From VFBF01 sp033764865 (GTDB lineage: Bacteria > Pseudomonadota > Alphaproteobacteria > Caulobacterales > Aquidulcibacteraceae), in the NCBI GenBank assembly GCA_033764865.1, contig JANRIM010000087.1, positions 1 to 12,110 of the forward strand: a DNA stretch of 12,110 nucleotides, given 5' to 3'. Of the stretch, positions 6,303 to 12,110 are shown in pieces. How positions within the stretch are numbered: the stretch's first letter is position 1; every line of letters starts with the position of its first letter. Below the pieces are notes generated by a model, which had not been told where the DNA came from, ran no database searches, and was given only the letters and a program-made list of their open reading frames with translations. The position numbers were made by a program, and so were the translations under genes.

Positions 6303-7034
6303 ATGACGCTTGCGTCGTTGCGGGAGGGCTACCGCGCCGCGGTCTTCGGGGGAAGCGGGGGGCTGGGGGCCGCGTTCGCAGCGGCGCTCGCCGCCGATCC
6401 GCGGTGCGCCGGCGTGTACGCGGGCGCGCGGCGGGCGCTTCCGGGCGGCGGCAAGGTCACGCCGTTCCGGTTCGACCTGACGGACGCCGCCTCGATCGCC
6501 GCCGCCGCCGCCGCGATGGACGGCCCGCTCGATCTGGTGGTGGTGGCCACGGGCCTGCTCCACGACGGGCCGCTGCAACCGGAAAAAACCTGGAAGGCGC
6601 TGGACTCGGACGCGCTCGCCCGCGCCTTCGCGGTCAACGCCACCGGGCCCGCGCTGATCGCGCGCCACATGCTGGGTCGTCTCAACCCCGCCGGCAAGGC
6701 CGTCTTCGCGGCGCTGTCGGCGCGCGTGGGCTCCATCGGCGACAACCGCCTCGGAGGATGGCACGCCTATCGCGCCTCCAAGGCCGCGCTGAACATGCTG
6801 ATCCGGACCTTCGCCATCGAACTGGCGCGCACCCACACGGGCGCAGTCTGCGTGGCGCTGCACCCCGGCACCGTCGACACCCCGCTGTCCAAACCCTTCC
6901 AGGGCCGCGCCGGGGCAGCCCAATTGTTCACGCCCGCCGACAGCGCCCAGCGCCTGCTGGCGGTGATCGACGATCTGACGCCCGCCCGTAGCGGGACGCT
7001 GGTGGCGTGGGACGGCGCGACGGTTCCGTTCTGA
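6303..7034 (+). CDS. Short-chain dehydrogenase/reductase (SDR)
   Basis: A 243-residue NAD(P)-dependent oxidoreductase of the classical SDR family, resembling the C-factor/CsgA-like group. The cofactor-binding glycine motif is FGGSGGLG (15-22), with Phe in the place usually held by Thr. Asp58 ('FDLTD') probably contacts the adenine. 'VVATG' (80-84) stands for the usual NNAG. The active-site set is Asn112 (VNATG), Ser144, Tyr156 and Lys160 (YRASK), so it should be active. 'LHPGTVDTPLSKPF' (187-200) is the usual PG motif segment after the active site. The substrate cannot be read from sequence. The start at 6303 is placed directly before the Rossmann strand, with a G-rich stretch upstream as a weak ribosome site. 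It is divergent from DUF2256 and followed after 52 bp by the TVP38-family gene on the same strand. Confidence 0.9.
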   Translation: MTLASLREGYRAAVFGGSGGLGAAFAAALAADPRCAGVYAGARRALPGGGKVTPFRFDLTDAASIAAAAAAMDGPLDLVVVATGLLHDGPLQPEKTWKALDSDALARAFAVNATGPALIARHMLGRLNPAGKAVFAALSARVGSIGDNRLGGWHAYRASKAALNMLIRTFAIELARTHTGAVCVALHPGTVDTPLSKPFQGRAGAAQLFTPADSAQRLLAVIDDLTPARSGTLVAWDGATVPF

Positions 7035-7086
7035 GGGGCGCCCCGGCGCCCTTGACCGGGCGGGCGGCCCGCGTCACACGCCGCCG

Positions 7087-7848
7087 ATGGAGGAGACCCC
7101 GGCGCCCGAGGTCCGGCGGCGCCCGTTCGCGGGCGTGACCGACTTCGTCACCAACATGGACGCCCGCGCCTGGCGCGCGGTGTGGATCACGCTGGCCATG
7201 TTCGTAGTGGTGGGGGCGATGCTCGTGCTCGGCCGCCTCGTGTTCGGGGACGCGGTGGAAATGGCCGTGCGCCGGTGGCTGGGCGGGGCGGAGCGTTCCC
7301 ACTGGGGCCTGCCGTCGGCCATCCTCGCGTTCACCGTGGCGGCGTTCGTGGGCGCGCCGCAGTTCGTGCTGATCGCCGCCTGCGTGGTCGCCTTCGGGCC
7401 GGAGCGGGGGTTCTGGTACGCCTGGGTCGCCACGATCTTTTCGGGCGCGGTGACGTTCTACGTCGCGCGCTTTTCGGGCGGGCAGAAGCTCGTGGCCCGC
7501 TATTCGGGCGCCACCGGCGGACGCTTCACCCGCCTCATGGGCGACAAGCGCAACGCGTTCTTCGCCTCCATGATCGTGCGCATGCTGCCCACGGCGCCGT
7601 TCATCGTGGTCAACATGAGCATGGCGGTGGCGGGCATGCCGTTCCTGCCGTTCATCGCGGGGCTGGCGGCGGGCGTGGCGCCGAAGACCGCCATCGTCGC
7701 GTTCGCCGGGGACGGGATCATGGACGCGCTAGAGGGCAACCTCGGCGCGGCCGCCGTGGCGGGCGTCATCGCCATCGCGATCTGGCTGGTGGGCGTGGTG
7801 CTGGTGCGCCGGCTGGTGCGGAAGGACGAAGCGCCGCCGGCTGCGTAG
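7087..7848 (+). CDS. TVP38/TMEM64 family (VTT/DedA-superfamily) inner-membrane protein
   Basis: A 253-residue polytopic membrane protein. A short cytoplasmic N-terminus (1-30) is followed by a membrane helix (31-53). The VTT core (about 75-200) contains 'FVGAPQFVLIAACVVAFGPE', a glycine-rich helix (112-128), the conserved Arg165 in RMLPTAPF and 'AGLAAGVAPKT'. A last helix (223-243) ends in an Arg/Lys-rich tail, as expected for a cytoplasmic C-terminus. Members of the wider DedA/VTT superfamily act in membrane lipid movement and envelope homeostasis; the exact cargo of this branch is not known. The ATG at 7087 gives the expected length but has no clear ribosome site. A GC-rich repeat (7036-7051) lies in the 52-bp gap after the dehydrogenase, so the two could still share a transcript. 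Confidence 0.88.
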   Translation: MEETPAPEVRRRPFAGVTDFVTNMDARAWRAVWITLAMFVVVGAMLVLGRLVFGDAVEMAVRRWLGGAERSHWGLPSAILAFTVAAFVGAPQFVLIAACVVAFGPERGFWYAWVATIFSGAVTFYVARFSGGQKLVARYSGATGGRFTRLMGDKRNAFFASMIVRMLPTAPFIVVNMSMAVAGMPFLPFIAGLAAGVAPKTAIVAFAGDGIMDALEGNLGAAAVAGVIAIAIWLVGVVLVRRLVRKDEAPPAA

Positions 7849-7858
7849 GGGAACATCC

Positions 7859-7887
7859 TTGCGCGGGACCAGCCGATCGGCTATCCC
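7859..7887 (+). promoter_or_regulatory. Candidate promoter of the leuA leader
   Basis: TTGCGC (7859-7864), a 17-bp spacer and TATCCC (7882-7887) form a weak sigma-70 type match just after the upstream gene ends. The expected start point is about 7894, which is also the A of the leader-peptide ATG. The leader would then be translated from a leaderless mRNA. Confidence 0.35.
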
Positions 7888-7893
7888 ACACGC

Positions 7894-7971
7894 ATGATCC
7901 GTCCCCGGACCCTCCTTGCGCTGACCCTGCGGAGCCTTACCGGCCCCCGGGCGCGTCCGAGTTTGGCCTGA
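7894..7971 (+). CDS. Candidate leucine leader peptide upstream of leuA
   Basis: A 25-codon ORF running ATG to TGA, beginning MIRPRTLLALTLRSL and ending SLA. Six codons are Leu: CTC, CTT, CTG, CTG, CTT and TTG, with five of them inside nine codons (7-15). CTT and TTG are uncommon in this GC-rich DNA, and CTT occurs twice here. Such a Leu-rich ORF directly before leuA is what ribosome-mediated attenuation of leucine synthesis would use: ribosomes stall when charged tRNA-Leu is scarce. No ribosome site precedes it, but the promoter match puts the transcription start at the ATG, as known for the leaderless trpL of Sinorhizobium. The ORF is short, so chance composition is possible. Confidence 0.5.
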   Translation: MIRPRTLLALTLRSLTGPRARPSLA

Positions 7972-8020
7972 CGGCCAGCGCGCTTCGGGGGTGACGGCCT
8001 CAACCCCTTTCCGAAAGCGC
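7964..8020 (+). promoter_or_regulatory. Candidate attenuator stem-loops before leuA
   Basis: Stem 1 is TGGCC/GGCCA (7964-7968 with 7973-7977), and its loop starts with the leader stop codon. Stem 2 joins GCGCTT-CGG-GGGT (7980-7992) to ACCC...CCG-A-AAGCGC (up to 8020), closing five bases before the leuA ATG. The 8-base TGACGGCC occurs at 7969-7976 and again at 7992-7999, so TGGCC could pair with either copy. No U-run follows stem 2, so control could act on leuA translation rather than by classic termination. Pairings were found by eye, without energy calculation. Confidence 0.4.
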
Positions 8021-8025
8021 ACCCC

Positions 8026-9570
8026 ATGACCACCGCCCACGTCAAGATTTTCGACACCACCATGCGCGACGGCGAGCAATCGCCCGGCGCCTCCATGACC
8101 CTCGACGAGAAGATCGAGCTGGCCCAGTGGCTCGACGCCACGGGCGTGGACGTCATCGAGGCGGGTTTCCCGATCTCCTCCAACGGCGACTTCATGGCCG
8201 TGCGCGCGGTGGCGGGCGTGGTGAAGGAGGCGGTCGTGTGCGGCCTCTCGCGCGCCGGCGCCAAGGACATCGACCGCTGCTGGGAGGCGGTGAAGGGCGC
8301 GGCGCGCCCGCGCATCCACACGTTCATCTCCACCTCGCCCATCCACATGAAGCACAAGCTCCAGATGGACCAGGACCAGGTGATCGACGCGATCGCCGCT
8401 TCCGTCGCGCATGCGCGCAACCTGTGCGGGGACGTGGAGTGGAGCGCCGAGGACGCCACCCGCACGGAGCGTGATTTCCTGCGCCGCTGCGTTGAAACGG
8501 CAATCAGGGCCGGGGCGACGACGATCAATATCCCCGACACCGTTGGCTATTCCTTCCCGCACGAGTACGGCGCCATCTTCGCCGACCTGATCGAGACCGT
8601 CCCCGGCGCCGACAGCGTCGTGTTCTCCGCCCACTGCCACAACGATCTCGGCCTCGCCGTGGCGAATTCCATCGCCGCGGTGATGGCCGGGGCGCGCCAG
8701 ATCGAATGCGCCGTGAACGGCCTCGGCGAGCGTGCGGGCAACGCGGCGCTGGAGGAGGTGGTTATGGCGCTGCGCGTGCGCGCCGACGCGCTGCCCTACG
8801 AGACGCAGGTGGACTCCACGCGCCTGATGCGCGCCAGCCAGATGGTGAGCCGCATCACGGGGTTCCCCGTGCAGTACAACAAGGCCATCGTCGGCAAGAA
8901 CGCGTTCGCGCACGAAAGCGGCATCCACCAGGACGGCATGCTGAAGAACGCGCAGACGTATGAGATCATGCGCCCCGAGGACGTGGGCCAGGGCGGCACG
9001 TCACTGGTGCTGGGCAAATTGTCGGGCCGCGCGGCGTTCCGCGACAAGCTGCATGAGCTGGGTTACGACCTCGCCGACAACGCCTTCCAGGACGCCTTCG
9101 CGCGGTTCAAGGAACTCGCCGACCGCAAGCGCCACGTGTACGACGACGACATCGTCGCCCTGGTGGACGACCACATCGCCCACGCCTCCGACGCCTTCCA
9201 GGTCAAGCGCCTGCGCGTTGTCGCCGGCACCGAAGGGCCGCAGACGGCCGAACTCGATCTCGTCATCGACGGCGAGCACCGCTGGACGACCGCGCGCGGC
9301 AACGGCCCGGTGGACGCGATCTTCGCCGCCATCCGCGCGCTGATCCCGCACGACGCCAAGCTCGATCTCTACCAGGTCCACGCCGTCACCGAAGGCACGG
9401 ACGCGCAGGCGGAGGTGAGCGTGCGGCTGGTGGAGGAGGGGCGCGTGGGCGCCGCGCGCGCCGCGGACGCCGATACGCTGGTGGCGAGCGCGAAGGCGTA
9501 CGTCGCGGCGCTCAACAAGCTCGCCGCGAAACGCGCCCGCGGACCGGACGCGCAGGAAAGCGCCGCCTAG
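8026..9570 (+). CDS. leuA: 2-isopropylmalate synthase
   Basis: A 514-residue cytosolic enzyme for the first committed step of leucine synthesis: acetyl-CoA plus 2-oxoisovalerate gives 2-isopropylmalate. The N-terminal TIM barrel has FDTTMRDGEQSPGAS (9-23) with Arg14 and the metal ligand Asp15, 'VIEAGFPISS' (43-52), the metal-binding HCHNDLG (203-209) and ERAGNAALEE (235-244). The linker region has KNAFAHESGIHQDGMLK (291-307). The C-terminal LeuA-dimer domain (about 380-500), which includes GNGPVDAI, normally binds leucine for feedback inhibition. Length and motifs match the LeuA type closer to E. coli LeuA than the long actinobacterial type. A 177-bp leader with a Leu-rich ORF and stem-loops precedes it. 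No strong ribosome site is seen before the ATG. It converges on the hemerythrin-like gene with a 7-bp gap. Confidence 0.97.
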   Translation: MTTAHVKIFDTTMRDGEQSPGASMTLDEKIELAQWLDATGVDVIEAGFPISSNGDFMAVRAVAGVVKEAVVCGLSRAGAKDIDRCWEAVKGAARPRIHTFISTSPIHMKHKLQMDQDQVIDAIAASVAHARNLCGDVEWSAEDATRTERDFLRRCVETAIRAGATTINIPDTVGYSFPHEYGAIFADLIETVPGADSVVFSAHCHNDLGLAVANSIAAVMAGARQIECAVNGLGERAGNAALEEVVMALRVRADALPYETQVDSTRLMRASQMVSRITGFPVQYNKAIVGKNAFAHESGIHQDGMLKNAQTYEIMRPEDVGQGGTSLVLGKLSGRAAFRDKLHELGYDLADNAFQDAFARFKELADRKRHVYDDDIVALVDDHIAHASDAFQVKRLRVVAGTEGPQTAELDLVIDGEHRWTTARGNGPVDAIFAAIRALIPHDAKLDLYQVHAVTEGTDAQAEVSVRLVEEGRVGAARAADADTLVASAKAYVAALNKLAAKRARGPDAQESAA

Positions 9571-9577
9571 CCACCGC

Positions 9578-10123
9578 CTAAGCCACCGGCTGGCCGTAGG
9601 TGACCTTCGCCCCGCTCATGGAGCGGGTCATGGGGGTGGGCATGCCGTCGCGCATGTACGCGCGCTTGAGCTCGTCCTTGCGGGCCTGCATGCGCGCGCC
9701 AAGCTCCATGAGGTCGACGTCGGCCTTCCTGGCTTGCGCGAACATGCCGTCGCGTTGCTCTTCTTCCTTGACGTGGTGCTTGATCTCCTCGGCCAGCACC
9801 TTGACCTTGGCGTCGAAGAACTGGTCGTCGGGCGAGCCGGCCATGATCTCCGCGATCAGCATCTTGGCGCCGTCATGCTCCACGTAGGCTTCATCCAGAA
9901 TGTCGTCCTCCACCTCGCCCTGGATGGACGGATAGAAGATTTCTTCTTCGATGGCGGTGTGGATGCACAGCTCCATGCAGATCTGCTGGGCGATCTTGGC
10001 CTTCGTGGCCTTGCCGCGGGATTCTTCGAACTTCTCAAACAGGTCTTCCACCGCGCGGTGATCGGCCTTCAGCAAGGCGATGGCGTCGATTGCGCCGTTG
10101 GTCTTGGACTTACGCGTCGCCAT
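9578..10123 (-). CDS. Hemerythrin-like HHE cation-binding protein
   Basis: A 181-residue soluble protein, probably a four-helix bundle with a di-iron site. Likely ligands are His22 (KADHRAVE), His55 and Glu59 (CIHTAIEEEIFYP), His83 (VEHDGAK), and His117 with Glu121 (HHVKEEE), spaced as in HHE-family proteins. A basic, Ser/Met-containing tail (about 150-181) has no known role. Bacterial relatives sense or handle oxygen, nitric oxide or iron; the exact activity here is unknown. The start at 10123 has AGGAG 7-8 nt upstream, and the open frame beyond it is not protein-like. An EcfG-type promoter match lies about 50 bp upstream, which would place the gene in the general stress response. It is divergent from the EamA transporter gene (129-bp gap) and converges on leuA. 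Confidence 0.92.
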   Translation of the reverse strand: MATRKSKTNGAIDAIALLKADHRAVEDLFEKFEESRGKATKAKIAQQICMELCIHTAIEEEIFYPSIQGEVEDDILDEAYVEHDGAKMLIAEIMAGSPDDQFFDAKVKVLAEEIKHHVKEEEQRDGMFAQARKADVDLMELGARMQARKDELKRAYMRDGMPTPMTRSMSGAKVTYGQPVA

Positions 10124-10174
10124 CGGACATCTCCTGTGGGCTCCGCTGCGGGAGCGCGGCGGAATACGCCGGTC

Positions 10175-10199
10175 AACGTCGCGGCCCGCAAAGGGTTCC
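10175..10199 (-). promoter_or_regulatory. EcfG-type (general stress sigma factor) promoter match
   Basis: On the minus strand GGAAC (10195-10199) is followed after exactly 16 bp by CGTT (10175-10178), the consensus of alphaproteobacterial EcfG/SigT promoters. Transcription would begin near 10168, leaving about 45 nt before the hemerythrin ATG with its good ribosome site. The match is exact over nine defined bases and correctly placed. Confidence 0.6.
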
Positions 10200-10252
10200 G
10201 GGCGCCGGTGCGCCGCGTGGCGGCGGCGCGCAAATCCCCCTAGAGCGACTCC

Positions 10253-11173
10253 ATGCACCCGCTGATCTGGATACCCGTCGTCGTCGTGGGAGCCGCGTTC
10301 CAGACCGCGCGCAATGCGCTCCAGCGCACACTCGTGGGCGATGCGGGGCCGTGGGGCGCGACGCTCGTGCGCTTTCTGTTCGGCCTTCCGTTTGCGCTGG
10401 TCTGGCTCGGTGCGGCGTATCTTGTGTGGGGCCCCGCGCCGGAGGCGCTGCGGACGGCGCCCTTCGCGCTGTTCGCAGGCGCGGGCGCACTCGCCCAGAT
10501 CCTCGCCACTGCGGCGCTGTTGCTGGCCATGCGCCAATCCAACTTCGCGGTCGGCGCCTTTTTCCAGCAGGTGGCGCTGCCCATCACCGCTGCGGTGGGC
10601 TTCCTGTTCGGCGATGCGCTCAGCGCGCTCGCCGTGGCGGGCGTTGCGGTGACGACGGTGGGCCTGCTTGTGATGTCGTGGCCGCAGGCGGGCGCGGACG
10701 GCGTGCGCGACTGGTCGGCGGCGCGCTACGGGCTGATGGCGGGCGCGGCGTTCGGCCTGTCGGGCAACTGCTTCCGGGAGGCTGCGCACGCGGTCTCGAC
10801 GCTCAATCCGGCATTCGCCGCGGCGGCCACGCTGGTGATGGTGCAGGCGCTCCAGACCGCCGGGCTCACAGCCTTCCTGCTGCTGACCGATCGCCGGGCG
10901 TTGCGCGCCGCCGTCAGCGCGTGGCGGGTGTCGCTGGGTGCGGGGTTCTGCGGGTGGGCGGCGTCGGCGTGCACATTTACGGCGCTGGCCATGGCGCCGG
11001 CGGCGCTGGTGCGGGTGGTGGCGGTGGTGGACATGCCGTTCGCCGCCCTGGCGGGCCGCACCGCGTTCCGCGAACGGCTGACGGCGCGCCAGATCGCCGG
11101 CGCGGCGCTGATCGGGGCGGGGGTCGTGGCGTGCGCGCTGGGCGCATTGTCATTGTCGCCGCCGGCGCGCTAA
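10253..11173 (+). CDS. EamA/DMT-superfamily transporter
   Basis: A 306-residue inner-membrane protein with about ten hydrophobic helices arranged as two EamA-like halves (about 3-143 and 157-300). The first half has 'FQTARNALQRTL' (16-27) and 'AMRQSNFAVGAFFQQVALP' (92-110). The second closes with AFRERLTARQIAGAALIGAG (271-290), the usual end of the second EamA repeat. Family members export metabolites, amino acids or drugs, but the substrate cannot be read here. The ATG at 10253 starts directly at the first membrane helix, as usual, with only a weak GAG-containing ribosome site. prfA begins 11 bp after its stop, so the two may be co-transcribed. Confidence 0.88.
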   Translation: MHPLIWIPVVVVGAAFQTARNALQRTLVGDAGPWGATLVRFLFGLPFALVWLGAAYLVWGPAPEALRTAPFALFAGAGALAQILATAALLLAMRQSNFAVGAFFQQVALPITAAVGFLFGDALSALAVAGVAVTTVGLLVMSWPQAGADGVRDWSAARYGLMAGAAFGLSGNCFREAAHAVSTLNPAFAAAATLVMVQALQTAGLTAFLLLTDRRALRAAVSAWRVSLGAGFCGWAASACTFTALAMAPAALVRVVAVVDMPFAALAGRTAFRERLTARQIAGAALIGAGVVACALGALSLSPPAR

Positions 11174-11184
11174 GCACGCCGCCC

Positions 11185-12110
11185 ATGCCCGCCCTCTCCG
11201 ACACCCGCCTCGCCCAGGTGCTCGACCGCTTCGACGCGATCGAGGCGCGCCTTGGCGCGACGATGGACTCCACCGAGATCATCAAGCTCTCCAAGGAGCG
11301 CGCGGAACTGGAGCCGGTGGCGGCGGCCATCCGCACGCTGGCGCAGGCCAGGCGCGAAGCGGTGGATCTGGAGGCGCTCGCCGCGGACCCCGAGATGGGC
11401 GCGATGGCTAAGGACGAACTGGTGGCGCTGCGCGCGCGCCTGCCGGAGCTGGAGCGCGCCGCCCAACTGATGCTGCTGCCGAAGGACGAGGCGGAAAAAG
11501 CCTCCGCCATCCTCGAGATCCGCGCCGGCACGGGCGGGGAGGAGGCCGCGCTCTTCGCCGGCGATCTCTTCAGGATGTACTCCCGCTACGCGCAGCTCAA
11601 AGGCTGGAAGGTCGAGGTGGAGGACGTGAGCGAGAGCGATCACGGCGGCTACCGCGAGATCGTGGCGACCATCACCGGCGAGGGCGTGTTCGGGCGGCTG
11701 CGCTTCGAGAGCGGCGTCCATCGCGTGCAGCGCGTGCCCGAGACGGAAGCGCAGGGCCGCATCCACACGAGCGCGGCCACCGTCGCCGTGCTGCCGGAAG
11801 TGGAGACCGTCGACATCGAGATCAGGGACCAGGACCTGCGCATCGACACCTACCGCTCCTCCGGCGCCGGCGGCCAGCACGTCAACAAGACGGACTCAGC
11901 CGTGCGCATCACGCACCTGCCCACCGGCATCGTCGTCACCTCCAGCGAAAAGTCCCAGCACCAGAACCGCGCGCGCGCCATGAAGGTGCTCGCCGTGCGC
12001 CTGCACGACATGCAGCGCGAGAAACTCGACAGGGAACGCGCCGCCGACCGCGCCGAACAGGTCGGCTCCGGCGACCGCAGCGAACGCATCCGCACCTACA
12101 ATTTCCCGCA
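11185..12110 (+). CDS. prfA: Peptide chain release factor 1 (3' end outside window)
   Basis: The frame is open to the window edge and gives 308 residues; RF1 is usually about 355-360, so roughly 50 C-terminal residues are missing. It ends translation at UAA and UAG. The helical N-terminal domain starts MPALSDTRLAQVLDRFDAIE. 'EIRAGTGGEEAALFAGDL' (111-128) follows. The stop-codon-reading PxT motif is Pro185-Glu186-Thr187 in RVPETEAQGRIHTSAA, which separates RF1 from RF2 (SPF). The catalytic GGQ is 229-231 in SSGAGGQHVNKTDSAVRITH, where Gln230-231 context is the usual PrmC methylation site. No clear ribosome site precedes the ATG, which lies 11 bp after the transporter stop. prmC often follows prfA but would be beyond the edge. 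Confidence 0.96.
   Translation, partial: MPALSDTRLAQVLDRFDAIEARLGATMDSTEIIKLSKERAELEPVAAAIRTLAQARREAVDLEALAADPEMGAMAKDELVALRARLPELERAAQLMLLPKDEAEKASAILEIRAGTGGEEAALFAGDLFRMYSRYAQLKGWKVEVEDVSESDHGGYREIVATITGEGVFGRLRFESGVHRVQRVPETEAQGRIHTSAATVAVLPEVETVDIEIRDQDLRIDTYRSSGAGGQHVNKTDSAVRITHLPTGIVVTSSEKSQHQNRARAMKVLAVRLHDMQREKLDRERAADRAEQVGSGDRSERIRTYNFP

Noticed and set aside
6291..6923. Upstream extension of the DUF2256 frame
   Set aside because: It is antisense to the dehydrogenase and lacks protein-like sequence; only the last 57 codons match DUF2256.
7036..7051. GC-rich inverted repeat GGGCGCC-CC-GGCGCCC after the dehydrogenase
   Set aside because: The loop is too short and only two T follow, so there is no good case for an intrinsic terminator in DNA this GC-rich.
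7729..8928. 399-codon open frame antisense to leuA
   Set aside because: It mirrors the leuA coding frame and runs across the leader and the previous gene, with no family signature.
1..12110. tRNA, rRNA, CRISPR arrays, insertion sequences
   Set aside because: No cloverleaf, rRNA core sequence, regularly spaced repeats or transposase motifs were found on reading both strands.

Overview
The window is very GC-rich, densely coded DNA, most likely from an alphaproteobacterium, possibly a Caulobacterales/Maricaulales/Parvularculales-type organism. Evidence for this is the style of the LeuA and RF1 proteins, a FecA-like TonB receptor next to a TGC-N9-GCA palindrome, a match to the alphaproteobacterial EcfG stress promoter (GGAAC-N16-CGTT), and short proteins with 'YLRNYPNGRF' helical repeats. 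It looks like chromosomal DNA: no tRNA, rRNA, insertion sequence or CRISPR array was seen.

Layout, left to right. The 3' end of an unrecognised Arg-rich gene (1-423, +) converges on a FecA-like TonB-dependent receptor (494-2635, -). The receptor is transcribed divergently from an exported, twin-arginine alpha/beta hydrolase (2742-3632, +), and an imperfect 19-bp palindrome lies just before the receptor start. Next is a minus-strand cluster read from 6040 down to 3679: a TIR-domain membrane protein, then two 238-residue exported paralogues with six cysteines each. The cluster has its own plausible promoter at 6060-6089. Upstream of it is a tiny DUF2256 zinc-ribbon gene (6117-6290, -), which starts 12 bp from a divergent short-chain dehydrogenase (6303-7034, +). 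A TVP38/TMEM64 membrane protein (7087-7848, +) follows.

The right half is mostly housekeeping. The gene for 2-isopropylmalate synthase, leuA (8026-9570, +), is preceded by a 177-bp leader. That leader holds a promoter-like sequence, a Leu-rich 25-codon ORF and competing stem-loops, which fits leucine attenuation. A hemerythrin-like protein (9578-10123, -) converges on leuA and has the EcfG-type promoter match. A ten-segment EamA/DMT transporter (10253-11173, +) is followed 11 bp later by prfA (11185 to the window edge, +), cut off after 308 codons.

The least explained locus is the TIR cluster. A cytoplasmic TIR domain that keeps the catalytic-type Glu is joined through one membrane segment to an exported domain. 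That exported domain shares a G-x-W...C...N-G...C-terminal-Cys layout with the ends of the two secreted paralogues encoded just downstream. This suggests, but does not prove, an envelope-sensing TIR system. Other points of interest are the leuA leader, the EcfG-type site and the iron-type palindrome.
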